A stretch of 64,000 nucleotides of DNA from JAGLWW01 sp964640225 (GTDB taxonomy: Archaea; Aenigmatarchaeota; Aenigmatarchaeia; PWEA01; JAGHBM01): assembly GCA_964640225.1 (NCBI GenBank), contig CAZXFI010000004.1:5151-69150 (forward strand), given 5' to 3'. The first letter of the stretch is position 1. Every line of letters starts with the position of its first letter. A model generated the notes under the pieces. That model searched no databases, was not told where the DNA came from, and worked only from the letters and a program-made list of their open reading frames with translations. Below are positions 43,006 to 52,900 of the stretch, piece by piece. The position numbers and the translations under genes were made by a program.

Positions 43006-44355
43006 ATGAAATCTCGTATGGATATGTTTTTTGCTCCCAAGTCAGTCTGCGTGATAGGAGCATCCAGGGAACCGGACAAGATAGGCCACGTTATTCTTAG
43101 GAACTTCAAGGAAAAATTTCGCGGAAAAATTTACCCCGTGAACCCGAACGCAAAAAAGATTCTCGGCCTGAAATGCTACCATTCAATAGAAAAGATAAAG
43201 GGGAAAATAGACCTGGCCGTGGTGGCTCTCCCGGCCAAGCTTGTGCCTTACGTTCTGGAGGAATGTGGTGAAAGGGGGATAAAAAACTACATAGTGGTCT
43301 CCTCCGGCTTCAAGGAATCCGGATACGACAAAAGAGAGCAGGAGCTGGAAGACGTTATAAAGAAGTATAATATAAGGCTTATAGGCCCGAACTGCATGGG
43401 CGTGTACAACCCCTACACAGGCGTTGATACTTTTTTCAACCCCAAAAGCAAGATGGGCCGCCCTAAAAAAGGAAGCATAGGCTTCGTGTCCCAGTCCGGC
43501 GCAACCCTTTGTATAACTCTGGACTGGATGTCCCTCAAGGGCTACAAGATATCAAAAGCCGTTTCCTATGGAAATGCAACGGATGTAGACGAAACGGATT
43601 TGATTGAATATCTGGACGGGGATAGGGAAACAAAGGTAATATGCCTTTACATGGAGGGCCTGAAAAACGGGAGGAAGTTTATGGATGTGGCCAGGAAAGC
43701 CAGGAAACCCGTCATAGTTCTCAAGGGAGGCAAGACAAACGCGGGCGTGAAATCAGTCAAGACGCACACCGGTGCTCTCGCGGGAAAGGCAGAAATTTAC
43801 TCCGGAGCCTTCCGCCAGACAGGACTTATAGAGGCCGGGGATTTGGAGCAGATGTTTGACCTTGCCCGCGCTCTATCCACCCAGCCACTTCCGAAAGGAA
43901 ACAGACTCAGGATAATAACCGATGCCGGAGGGTTCGGCGTGCTTACCTCAGACTCCGCGGAAAAATCGGAACTCAGGATAACCCCGGTAAGCAGAAAAAG
44001 CAGGGAAAAACTTAAGAAAGTCCTGCCGCGCCACGCCACTTTGGGAAGCCTAATAGACATAACAGGAGACGTCACCTCGGAAATGTACGAGGCATGCTAC
44101 AGGGACGCCGTTGAGGACAAGAATATAGACATGATAGCCCTGATACTTCTGCCCCAGCCGCCTCTGGTAAAGAAGGACGTTGCAAAGAAAATCCTCAGAC
44201 ACGCTGGGAAAAAAACGACCGCCGTGGTGTCAACTGGGGGGGAGTACACTGAAAAAATAAAACTAAAACTGGAGGAGGGGGGACTTCCGTGCTTCTCCTC
44301 GCCCGGAAGGTGCATCCAGGTTTTGAATGCGCTTTACAATTATTCTAGGAAATAA
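43006..44355 (+). CDS. acdA: ADP-forming acetyl-CoA synthetase, alpha subunit
   Basis: 449 residues. The CoA-binding Rossmann domain starts with SVCVIGASREPDKIGHVI; the ligase-CoA domains follow with IGPNCMGVYNP, GFVSQSGA and SYGNATDVDE. The catalytic phosphohistidine is H254 in KTHTGALAG. It releases acetate from acetyl-CoA with ATP formation, together with the beta subunit at 10364-10969. The end overlaps convergent acs by 11 bp. Confidence 0.92.
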   Translation: MKSRMDMFFAPKSVCVIGASREPDKIGHVILRNFKEKFRGKIYPVNPNAKKILGLKCYHSIEKIKGKIDLAVVALPAKLVPYVLEECGERGIKNYIVVSSGFKESGYDKREQELEDVIKKYNIRLIGPNCMGVYNPYTGVDTFFNPKSKMGRPKKGSIGFVSQSGATLCITLDWMSLKGYKISKAVSYGNATDVDETDLIEYLDGDRETKVICLYMEGLKNGRKFMDVARKARKPVIVLKGGKTNAGVKSVKTHTGALAGKAEIYSGAFRQTGLIEAGDLEQMFDLARALSTQPLPKGNRLRIITDAGGFGVLTSDSAEKSELRITPVSRKSREKLKKVLPRHATLGSLIDITGDVTSEMYEACYRDAVEDKNIDMIALILLPQPPLVKKDVAKKILRHAGKKTTAVVSTGGEYTEKIKLKLEEGGLPCFSSPGRCIQVLNALYNYSRK

Positions 44356-46270
44356 TTTCCTTCAGCTTGTCCACGGACCCCGGGTTCTTCAGGGTGGTTA
44401 TGTTCCCCAATTCCTTTCCCCTCAAAAGATTCTTCAGAATTCTCCGCATTATTTTCCCGGAGCGAGTCTTGGGCACGTCTTCCACGAAATAAATTTCCGC
44501 GGGCCGCGCAATAGGGCCTATGTGCTCGTCCGTGGTCTTCACTATCTCCCTTTTCATCTCGTCCGAAGGCTCCCTGCCCTTGAGTATGACAAAAGCTACG
44601 GGAACCTCCCCTTTTATTTCATCGGGTTTTGACACCACGGCGCACTCGGCAACGTTTGAATGGCGTGTTATAGCGTCCTCCATCTCCGCGGTGGACATCC
44701 TGTGGCCCGCCACTTTCATGACATCGTCGGCCCTTCCCAGTATTTTTATGTTTCCATCCTCCTGCTCTATCGCACCGTCCGAAGTGTAATAAACATCCAG
44801 GCCGTACTTGCTCCAGTAGGTTTCCTCGTATTTTTCAGGATTTCCGTAAACTCCTCTCAGCATTCCCGGGGCAAGGGGCTTTCTCTGTATCAGGTATCCT
44901 TCCTGGCCCGGGGGGGTTATGTTCCCGTCCTCGTTAACGACTTCCAGCCTTGTTCCCGGAAAAGGCCTTCCGGCAACGGTCGGGATGAAGGGGCCTATCC
45001 CGGGCAGGGCCGTAACCAGTATTCCTCCCGTCTCGGTCTGCCACCAGGTGTCAAGGATGGGGCACCTTCCGCCTCCTACCTTTTCAAAGTACCATTCCCA
45101 TGCCTCCTTGCCTATGGGCTCTCCCACGCTGCCCAGGATTCTCAGAGAGCTTAAGTCGTGTTTTTCCAACCACTCGTCCCCTCCTCTCTTGAACATCCTG
45201 ACCGCCGTGGGGGAGGTGTAGAATATGGAAACTCCGTGCTTTTCTATTATCTCCCACCATCTCCCCAAGTCCGGGTAATCCGGCGAACCCTCGTAAGTAA
45301 GCATGGTTCCCCCGTTAAGCAGGGGCCCGTAGCAGGCGTAGGTGTGCCCGGTCACCCATCCAATGTCCGCGGTGCACCAGAAAACATCCTCGCTCTGCAG
45401 GTCAAAAATCCATTTTGTTGTCAGGTATGCCTGAACCATGTATCCCCCAGTGTCATGTACCACCCCCTTGGGCTTGCCGGTGGTGCCGGAGGTGTAGAGT
45501 ATGAAGAGCGTTTCGTTGCTTTCCACTTTCTCAGGCTCGCACTCCGTCTCGGCCTTCTCCACAACTTCATGGAAATAAACATCCCTGCCCTCTTTAATAT
45601 TGATTTTGGAACCGAGACGCCTGACCACAACCATTTTTTCCACTCCCGTGCCTTCAACCCCCCGGTCCGCCTTTGACTTCAGGTCTATTGCCTTACCCCT
45701 TCTGTAGTAGCCGTCCGCGGTTATAAGGACCTTGGCGCCCGAATCGTTAAGCCTTTCTTGCAGAGACTCGGGGGAGAAAGCGGAAAAAACAACCGTGTGC
45801 ACAGCGCCTATTCTCGCACAGGAAAGAAGCGCTACCTGAACTTCAGGCAGCATGGGCAGGTATATCCCCACTCTGTCTCCCTTCCTAACCCCCATGCCTC
45901 TAAGGGCGTTGGAGAACCTGCAGACTTTTTCATGAAGTTCCCTGTAAGTTATGCTAAATCCGTCCTCTTCCTGCGGTTCCGGTACCCAAATTAAAGCAAT
46001 TTTGTCTCCCTTGTCTTTAAGGTGCCTGTCCAGAGCGTTGAAACAAATATTGGTCTTTCCGTTTACGAACCATTTGAAGTAGGGGGGGTTTTCCTGGTAA
46101 GCCTCGGACCAGCCTTCAAACCATTCCAGCTCCCTGGCCTTTGATTCCCAGAAAGAAACCTGGTTTTCCAAAGACTTTTCATATACTACGGGGTCAGAAA
46201 CGTTCGCTTTCTTTTTCATCTCCTCGGAAGGCCAAAAAATATCATTGTCCTTTACAACCCAATTTTCCAT
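44345..46270 (-). CDS. acs: Acetyl-CoA synthetase, AMP-forming
   Basis: 641 residues from ATG 46270 (ribosome site GGGTGA; an upstream GTG is possible). AMP-binding P-loop YTSGTTGKPKGV, acetyl-CoA pocket SPTAVRMF and TWWQTETGG, hinge ILGRADDVMKVAGHR, and the C-terminal acetylation lysine in KTRSGKIMRR. It activates acetate at the cost of two phosphate bonds, while the neighbouring ADP-forming enzyme runs the other way. The pyrophosphate it makes could feed HppA, the next gene upstream. Confidence 0.95.
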   Translation of the reverse strand: MENWVVKDNDIFWPSEEMKKKANVSDPVVYEKSLENQVSFWESKARELEWFEGWSEAYQENPPYFKWFVNGKTNICFNALDRHLKDKGDKIALIWVPEPQEEDGFSITYRELHEKVCRFSNALRGMGVRKGDRVGIYLPMLPEVQVALLSCARIGAVHTVVFSAFSPESLQERLNDSGAKVLITADGYYRRGKAIDLKSKADRGVEGTGVEKMVVVRRLGSKINIKEGRDVYFHEVVEKAETECEPEKVESNETLFILYTSGTTGKPKGVVHDTGGYMVQAYLTTKWIFDLQSEDVFWCTADIGWVTGHTYACYGPLLNGGTMLTYEGSPDYPDLGRWWEIIEKHGVSIFYTSPTAVRMFKRGGDEWLEKHDLSSLRILGSVGEPIGKEAWEWYFEKVGGGRCPILDTWWQTETGGILVTALPGIGPFIPTVAGRPFPGTRLEVVNEDGNITPPGQEGYLIQRKPLAPGMLRGVYGNPEKYEETYWSKYGLDVYYTSDGAIEQEDGNIKILGRADDVMKVAGHRMSTAEMEDAITRHSNVAECAVVSKPDEIKGEVPVAFVILKGREPSDEMKREIVKTTDEHIGPIARPAEIYFVEDVPKTRSGKIMRRILKNLLRGKELGNITTLKNPGSVDKLKEIIS

Positions 46271-46300
46271 TATTATCACCCATTATTAATTTTCAGAGAA

Positions 46301-48244
46301 TTATATAAAAAGAGGTATAAAAACAATGGCTATTATTGACATGAGCTTCAAGAGAATGTCCAAAGACGGACCGCACGTATCCTTGAACGGGTCTCCCACC
46401 GTGTCCCCTATTATGGTCGCCTTGTGAACCTCGGAGCCCTCGCCGCCAAGGTTCCCCTGTTCCACGTATTTCTTGGCGTTGTCCCATGCCCCTCCCGAAT
46501 TTGCCATGGTTATTGCAAGAATCAGGGCAGTGGCAATAGTGCCGGCGAGCATGCCTCCCAGGGCTTCCACTCCCATGAGAATTCCCACTGCAAGAGGGGC
46601 GCCTATCGTAAGAATTCCCGGCAAAATCATTTCCTGGATTGCAGCATCGCAGCTTATTTTTATGCAGCTCTCGTAATCGGGCGTCTTTTTCCCCTCCAGA
46701 ACTCTCCTGTCCCTGAACTGGCGCCTTGCCTCCTGGACTATTTTTGACGCAGTTTTCCCGACAGACCTCATCGCCATTGAGGAAAAAAGAAAAGGCAGAA
46801 GCGCTCCTATAAAAAGAGCGGCTATGACGTGGGGGGAAACCAGGCTTATGACGCTAAGCCCCGTGGCGTAAATATAGGAGGAAAAGAGCGCCAGCGAGGC
46901 AAGCGCGGCCGAGCCTATGGCAAACCCCTTCCCAATCGCGGCAGTGGTGTTTCCCACGGCGTCAAGAGTCTCGCATCTTTTCCTGGCTACCTTGCCCAGC
47001 CCGCTCATCTTCGCGATTCCCTCGGCGTTGTCAACGGTGGGACCGTAGGAATCTATGGAAAGCGTTGTGCCCAGCGGGGCGAACATGCCCACCGCCGCCA
47101 ACCCTATCCCGTATATCCCTGCCAGCCCGTAACTTAGGATCATAACAGCTCCTATGGAAATCACGGGAACTATGCTGCTCTCCATCCCGGTTGCCAGACC
47201 CGAAATTATGTTTATCGCGGCCCCCGATTTACTCTCCTTCGCTATGTTCATTGTGGGCGGCCTTTTTATTGACGTATAGTACTCGCTTGATTTGCCTATA
47301 ACCAAGCCCAATACAAGGCCAAGAGCTATGCAGTAAAAATACTGCACGTCCACGCCGAGATACGACATAACCAGGTAGGATGATATTCCTGCCAGGGCAG
47401 TTGAAGCGTAAACGCACCTGTCCAGAGCGTTTTCCACGTCTTCCCTGAGCCTGAAGTTTATGAAAAAGTAGGCTATTATTGAGGAAATTATTCCCAGACC
47501 GGATACAAGCATGGGCAAAACAATAAAATCGGCGAAACCCACAACAGAAACCCCTATGACCATTGTAGCTATTATGGCATCAACATAGCTCTCAAAAAGG
47601 TCCGAGCCCATCCCCGCCACGTCGCCGACGTTGTCCCCCACCTGGTCCGCTATGACAGCCGGGTTTCTAGGGTCATCCTCCGGTATGCTCTTTTCCAGCT
47701 TGCCCACTGTGTCCGCGGCTATGTCCGCAGCCTTCGTGTAAATTCCCCCGCCGAGCCTTGCAAAAAGGGCCACCAGGGAGGCCCCGCACGCGTAGCCGAA
47801 AATAATGCTTGGATCCCCGAAAACCATGTAAAGTACGGCTATGCCTATGAGCCCCAGACTTACGGTTGTCATGCCCATAACAGAGCCGGAAGAAAAGGCT
47901 ATCTTGAGCGCCCTGCCCAGGCCTTTTTTTGCGGCATGGGCGGTTTTTGCGTTGGAGGTGGTGGACATAATCATCCCCATCGTTCCCGCAAGCGCCGAGA
48001 AAAAAGCTCCCAGCAACAAAGAAAAAGAAAGCCTTATGTCTATGTAGGCCAGCGCAACGGCAAATATAAAAACGAAAATGCTCAGCGACTTGTACTCCTC
48101 TTTGAGAAAAGTTTTCGCTCCCTGCTGTATGTAAGCGGAAAGCCTTGCCATTTCCTTGCTGCCCCTTTCTTCTTTTTCCAGCTTAATGAAAATAAAGTAG
48201 ACAAAAACCAGTCCCGTGAAACCGAAAGCCAGTATCTCAAGCAT
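46301..48244 (-). CDS. hppA: Membrane-bound ion-pumping pyrophosphatase
   Basis: 647 residues with about 15-16 helices. The PPi site is DQVGDNVGDVAGMGSDLFESYVDA, with a second acidic cluster DSYGPTVDNAEGI and the end motif TIIGDTVGDPFKDTCGPS. The alanine in GNTTAAIGKG (around residue 432) is the mark of K+-dependent enzymes. Whether it pumps H+ or Na+ cannot be told by eye. It starts just before acs and may recycle its PPi. Confidence 0.95.
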   Translation of the reverse strand: MLEILAFGFTGLVFVYFIFIKLEKEERGSKEMARLSAYIQQGAKTFLKEEYKSLSIFVFIFAVALAYIDIRLSFSLLLGAFFSALAGTMGMIMSTTSNAKTAHAAKKGLGRALKIAFSSGSVMGMTTVSLGLIGIAVLYMVFGDPSIIFGYACGASLVALFARLGGGIYTKAADIAADTVGKLEKSIPEDDPRNPAVIADQVGDNVGDVAGMGSDLFESYVDAIIATMVIGVSVVGFADFIVLPMLVSGLGIISSIIAYFFINFRLREDVENALDRCVYASTALAGISSYLVMSYLGVDVQYFYCIALGLVLGLVIGKSSEYYTSIKRPPTMNIAKESKSGAAINIISGLATGMESSIVPVISIGAVMILSYGLAGIYGIGLAAVGMFAPLGTTLSIDSYGPTVDNAEGIAKMSGLGKVARKRCETLDAVGNTTAAIGKGFAIGSAALASLALFSSYIYATGLSVISLVSPHVIAALFIGALLPFLFSSMAMRSVGKTASKIVQEARRQFRDRRVLEGKKTPDYESCIKISCDAAIQEMILPGILTIGAPLAVGILMGVEALGGMLAGTIATALILAITMANSGGAWDNAKKYVEQGNLGGEGSEVHKATIIGDTVGDPFKDTCGPSLDILLKLMSIIAIVFIPLFI

Positions 48245-48252
48245 TAAAACAC

Positions 48253-49125
48253 CTAGAACCCGTAAAAATCCCCCTCAAGCAATTCTTCCCACCTGTGCCT
48301 CACGATTTTCTGGATGGTCTTTGTCTGTTTTTCATTGAGATGCCTGTATCTTTTCTGTCTTGTGAAGTAATCCCGGACCGGCCTAAGTTTTTTGGGCTTG
48401 CTTGTTACTCTCAGCTTGCCTCTTTCTATTTCATAGAGAGGCCACAAGCCCGTCTGCACTGCAAGCCTGCCTATCTCTATTCCCTCGTCCGGATTGAACC
48501 CCCATCCAGTAGGGCAGGGGCAGAGCAGGTCTATGAACTTTGGACCCGATATGTGCGCGGCCTTTTTCAGCTTCTCCGCGTAGTCCTCGGGATAGGAAAC
48601 GCACGCGGTGGCCACGTAAGGTATGCCGTGGGCCGCCATTATCCTTTCCATGGGCTTCCTTTGGAAAAGGTTTCCCATGGGGTTCTCCTTCCCGCAGGGG
48701 GTTGTAGTTGTCCTTGCACCGAGGGGAGTAGCCCCGGACTGCTGTATCCCAGTGTTCATGAAAGCCTGGTTGTTGTAGCAAACGTACATGAAATCATCCC
48801 CCCTGTCACAGGCCCCGGAAAGCGACTGTAAGCCTATGTCATAGGTGGCCCCGTCTCCCGCGTACACCAGTATGTTCACGTGCTCCCCTTTCTGCCTGTA
48901 GGCGGCATGTATTCCCGTGGCCACTGCGGCAGCATTCTCTATTGCCACGTGAATAAAGGGGACTCTCATTGGAGAATAAGGATAAACAGAAAGCAGAGTC
49001 AGACATCCCGATGCGTTTATCACTATGGTCCTTTTTCCCAGAGTTTTCAGGGCCATTTTCAGCCCTAAGGATGACATGCAGCCTGCGCAAAGGGGGGAAC
49101 CCCCTGTAAACAATTCCTTGGGCAT
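48253..49125 (-). CDS. porB: Pyruvate/2-oxoacid:ferredoxin oxidoreductase beta subunit
   Basis: 290 residues. Fe-S ligands CAGCMSS near the N-terminus, TPP motif GDGATYDIGLQSLSGACDRG ending in YNN, and the late CPCPTGW, all typical of PorB. The other subunits are at 11474-13563. ATG 49125 lies about 25 bases after TTTAAATAC, so the message is probably leaderless. Confidence 0.92.
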   Translation of the reverse strand: MPKELFTGGSPLCAGCMSSLGLKMALKTLGKRTIVINASGCLTLLSVYPYSPMRVPFIHVAIENAAAVATGIHAAYRQKGEHVNILVYAGDGATYDIGLQSLSGACDRGDDFMYVCYNNQAFMNTGIQQSGATPLGARTTTTPCGKENPMGNLFQRKPMERIMAAHGIPYVATACVSYPEDYAEKLKKAAHISGPKFIDLLCPCPTGWGFNPDEGIEIGRLAVQTGLWPLYEIERGKLRVTSKPKKLRPVRDYFTRQKRYRHLNEKQTKTIQKIVRHRWEELLEGDFYGF

Positions 49126-49144
49126 AATAATAATTAATTCGGCG

Positions 49145-49181
49145 TATTTAAAAAATAAAAAAAGTTGCCCCGTTTGGGGCA
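49145..49181 (-). terminator. Hairpin plus T-run terminator
   Basis: On the minus strand TGCCCC-AAAC-GGGGCA (49181-49166) is followed by ACTTTTTTTATTTTTT. It lies after the acidic-tailed gene and before porB. The T-rich end also contains the porB TATA box. Confidence 0.6.
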
Positions 49182-49205
49182 GGTTAGTTAATAAAAGGTT
49201 TCTTC

Positions 49206-49544
49206 TCAGTCTTCTTCTTCATCTGTTTCTTCTGCTTCTTCCTGAGTCTCTTCTTCAACTTCTTCATCCGTTTCTTCCACTTCTTCAGGCTCTTCTTTTT
49301 TTGCTGTCTCTCCTGTGTTCAGATTCTGAAGCGCCTCTATTATTTCGTTCAGCACATCGGAATCGTTCGGCAGTGCGAAGTTTTTCTTGTATCTCTTTTC
49401 TCCTTCCTGTGTGAAGAAACCCCTAGAAAGAGAAATGAATTCGTTTTCTCCTTCCTCAGTCACGGCTTTCTTCTTTCCTATTTCAATGAAGTTGTTGTTC
49501 CCGAATTTTACTTCGGTTGATTCAATTGTCTCAAATTCTACCAT
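49206..49544 (-). CDS. Unrecognised protein with long acidic tail
   Basis: 112 residues. The first 75 form a compact domain (FETIESTEVKFGNNNFIEIG, then FISLSRGFFTQEGEKRYKKN), the last 35 are nearly all Glu, Asp and Thr (EEPEEVEETDEEVEEETQEE). A good Shine-Dalgarno GGAGGTAA precedes the ATG. It is transcribed after a candidate RNA and a lysine-rich gene on the same strand. Function unknown; the tail may interact with basic proteins. Confidence 0.7.
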   Translation of the reverse strand: MVEFETIESTEVKFGNNNFIEIGKKKAVTEEGENEFISLSRGFFTQEGEKRYKKNFALPNDSDVLNEIIEALQNLNTGETAKKEEPEEVEETDEEVEEETQEEAEETDEEED

Positions 49545-49611
49545 TTTCTTTACCTCCGTTCTTATTTTCGTAATTTAGATTACTGGGTTAAGTATTTAAA
49601 AGTTATTACAA

Positions 49612-49674
49612 CGGCTCAATAGCTACCTTTCCGGTCATCCGTAAAGTCCCTTTGGGACGGTATTTTCATCGCCG
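49612..49674 (-). ncRNA. Candidate C/D-box small RNA (63 nt)
   Basis: The minus strand reads CGGC-GATGA at the 5' side and TTGA-GCCG at the 3' side: terminal stem CGGC/GCCG, C box GATGA, and a D-like box TTGA (CTGA expected), forming a K-turn. An internal GATGA (C') lies at 49639-49635. The stretch before the D box (CCGGAAAGGTAGCTAT) would be the guide. Length matches archaeal C/D RNAs. A TATA box TTTATAAA lies about 37 bases upstream. D' is not recognisable. Confidence 0.4.
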
Positions 49675-49738
49675 CTGCAAAACTAGTTGGAAAAACAAGG
49701 TTAAATAATTTATAAAAGAGAAAAAGGAGTTAAGAAGC

Positions 49739-49855
49739 TTATTTCTTTTTTTTCTTCTTTGTGACTTTTTTCTTTTTGGTTGCTTTCTTTTTAGTTGTCT
49801 TTTTCTTTGTTCCTTTCTTTTTAGTTGTCTTTTTCTTGGCTTTCTTCTTAACCAT
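49739..49855 (-). CDS. Lysine-rich small protein (38 aa)
   Basis: 38 residues, about two-thirds lysine, in a repeat KKKTTKKKG-TKKKTTKKKA. Preceded by GAGGTGG six bases before the ATG. It resembles histone H1-like tails or small chromatin proteins. The same type appears as a 14-residue version at 7305-7349. It would bind nucleic acid by charge. Confidence 0.55.
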   Translation of the reverse strand: MVKKKAKKKTTKKKGTKKKTTKKKATKKKKVTKKKKKK

Positions 49856-49910
49856 TATTTCCACCTCTATTTTCTATAAAAAGAAATGAACTTTTTTATT
49901 TATAAAATTA

Positions 49911-52900
49911 TCATTTGAGAAATTCAAGTTCATTTCTCAAATATTTTTTCGCTTTTTCAAATTCTTCCCTCACTTTTCTGCTCCCGTGGATTATTTCTTC
50001 CTTGTTTCCTTTCTTTTCTCTTACCAAAATATTTCCCCGGGGGGAGGTGAAGTTTATTTTTCTTTCTTCACCGGACTCTACCACAACTAAAACAAATTCT
50101 TCCGATGCTATTCTTTTTAAGTTTTTTCCGTTTTCTACCCAGTATTCCACGTTTATTTGACTTGATTTTTTCGCTTCAATTTTTCCAGACGAGAAAAATC
50201 TTGAAATTGTTTCCTTGAAAGAATGCCAAACTTGCAGAACGCTCTCCTTGGTTTGAATCAAAAGATTTGGCTTTTGCATGACTTTGAATTTTAGCGCGCG
50301 AGGACCTGAATGTATCTCTTCTGACACCAAAACCAAATGAGCCTCGTAATTCCCGGGTGATTTTGCTTTCCATGAAAAATTTATTTCGTTTTCTCCCGGA
50401 GCAAGCTCAACTCTCTTCCTTATCTCGTCGTTTTCGGTCCCGTAAATTCTCAATAAAACCTCTCCTTGTCTTTTTTCATTGCTGTATACGACGGCATGAA
50501 AACTTTGAGTTTTTCCTTCCGCCTGGCTTATCGTATAAAAATCATAAATTTCCAGCGGGGCCTTGTAAATAACTTTGAAAACAAAATCATTCACCAAAAC
50601 TTCTTTCTTGCCTATATCATAAATCAGGGGGACGGAAAAAATTATTTCCTTTCTGCCGTCCAGATACTCCCTTTCGTTTTTCCACCAATAATCTTCGGGG
50701 TAAATCCCAGAAAAATTCTCTTGTGTGTAATATTCGTCCCTGTAAATCGGAAGAGATATATTTTCCAAAATCATTTTGTTGCTTTCAACTTCTATGTCTA
50801 TCAACTCTGAGCCGGACGGAATTATCATGCTTTTCGTATACACAGGGACGACTGGCCTGTTGGGCTCCAGTATAACTGAAGAGAAACCGTAAAAATCTTC
50901 TTCATATTCTGGTATTATTTCAACCCTGTCGTAGAAATAATCTCCCTCCTTTTGTGCGCTGAAGAATCCATGCGGCCGGAAACTTCCGCTCCCGAGTTCC
51001 GGATCCGATATAAGCACCTTTTCGTAAAATTCCTTTATTTTTGGCTTCGGTCCTTCCTCCCCCCTTGAATAAGATTTTATTATGAAATTTTTTGACTCCG
51101 CCAGCGCCTGGCCGAAACCCATTTCAATATTGCCCGCAAAATAATTTATGGTATCCCTTGAAGCCGTGTCATGAAGCAACCCCGTGTTTCCCACAAACCC
51201 CGGTGAATTTAAAGGCAAATCCAAGCCGTAGGAATAGGAATAGTCAAGAAACATGAAACCGGTTTTTTCCAAGTCTCTGAGGTCAAGCTTTGGACCAGGG
51301 TAAGGGTCAATGTATATATCCCTGTCCTCTTCATAAAAAACTACCTCGTTGGTGTCACCCGGCCCAAGGAAAAATGTGATGCCCCTGTTTTCCAGAATTT
51401 CAACCGCCCTTTCTTTGCTTACCTCCTCCAAGTAGTGGGGAACACCGGGTATTTCCCAGCCTATCCAGTCCCTTTCAAAAAGTATATACAAAAGCTTTTC
51501 GGAAAAAACCAGTTTAGAGTATACCCAAAAAAGCTTTTTGTCAATTTCCTTCAGTACCAGTTCCTTTATCTTTTCCATAAGCTCGTCTTCCATGCTGCCT
51601 CCTCCCCCGGAAAATCTTCTCTCAACAAGTCTTTCCGTTTCATAATTTTCTCTCAGCCCCAGGTTCGCTATAAATCCGTTCATCATTGAACCTCCCTGGG
51701 CGAACAAATCAAATCCTCCGGGATGGTTGTATTCCGCAATTATCCCCGCCTTCAGGCATTCTTTTTCTTCCATGAGTTTCGTGGCAAGAATACGCCAGCT
51801 CCCTTTCTCCACGTTTCCTTTTATCCTTCCCACTGCCACGTCCATAAAAATATCCCCATTCAAATCGCCGTAATAGTTGTCCGTTTTCAGCCAAAGTTCG
51901 TCTCCGCTCGGCTCTTCCACAAAATCTTCCAGTCCCATGTCCCAGATAACATAGTAAGGCATATCTCCCTCTGTTCCTATAATGGCTATTTTGGGCATCA
52001 CACCGAAAACGTAATCCTCTTCCAGTTCCCCGAATTTTTCCATTTTCTCCCTTAAAATTTCATTTATCTCAAAAAGACCGTTGTTTTCATTAAAAACATC
52101 ACCCGAATCATGGGGGTCGTTGGATGAAGGATAGGTTATATCACCCAAGTCAAAAAGCACCGGCAAGCCTTTCCTGTAAACGCTTAATTGCGCGGCCAGA
52201 AGAGAATTTTCCCGGTTCTTGTTCGCGACAATAAAATAATTTGTTCCTCCTAGCTCATCTAAAAAAAGTTTTTCCAATTCTCCGATACCCATGTGGCTTA
52301 AATTCAAACAGTCTCCTCCGCACTCGTTTTCATTAAAAACAACAATTCTTCCCATTTCGTTTGCAAGTCTTGCTGCAAAAATACCCTGCCTCTTGTTTTC
52401 CGCGTAAATTTTTCTCTTCTCGCTCAAAAACATGGCCTGAAGCGAGTTTCTGTTGTTGACCTTGTAAAACTTCCCTTCAAAGTTAAAAACGTCTGTTTGG
52501 CCCATGAGGAACACTTCGTTGGATAAGTTTCCCATGTCCACGAAATCCCCTATCAAGACGGGGTTTCCCGTTGCGCTCGCGGCAATTATGTTTCTCCAGT
52601 CTTTGTCCGACACCAAAATACTGTCCACGGGTATTTTCAGGAGTTGAAACTCTGTCCGGTTGCTTCCTTCAATTTTTTCTCCCTCCAGAACATATTCTAT
52701 GCTTACACTAAGGTTAAACTTTCCCAACTGACCAGTGTCTTCGAAAAGATCAGTGAAAAATACTTCATAACTTCCGTTGCCTTTTTCAACAACACGAAAC
52801 CCCGGCGTTTTGTTTCCAACTTTAAATTCAAAGCTGCCCTCACCAAGTCCGTCTAGGGTTTCGTTACTACAGGACACGTTGATTTCCATTATTTGGTTTC

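Noticed and set aside
49741..49850. Short tandem repeats suggesting a CRISPR array
   Set aside because: The repeat units are in-frame Lys/Thr codons of the 38-residue protein, with no spacers.
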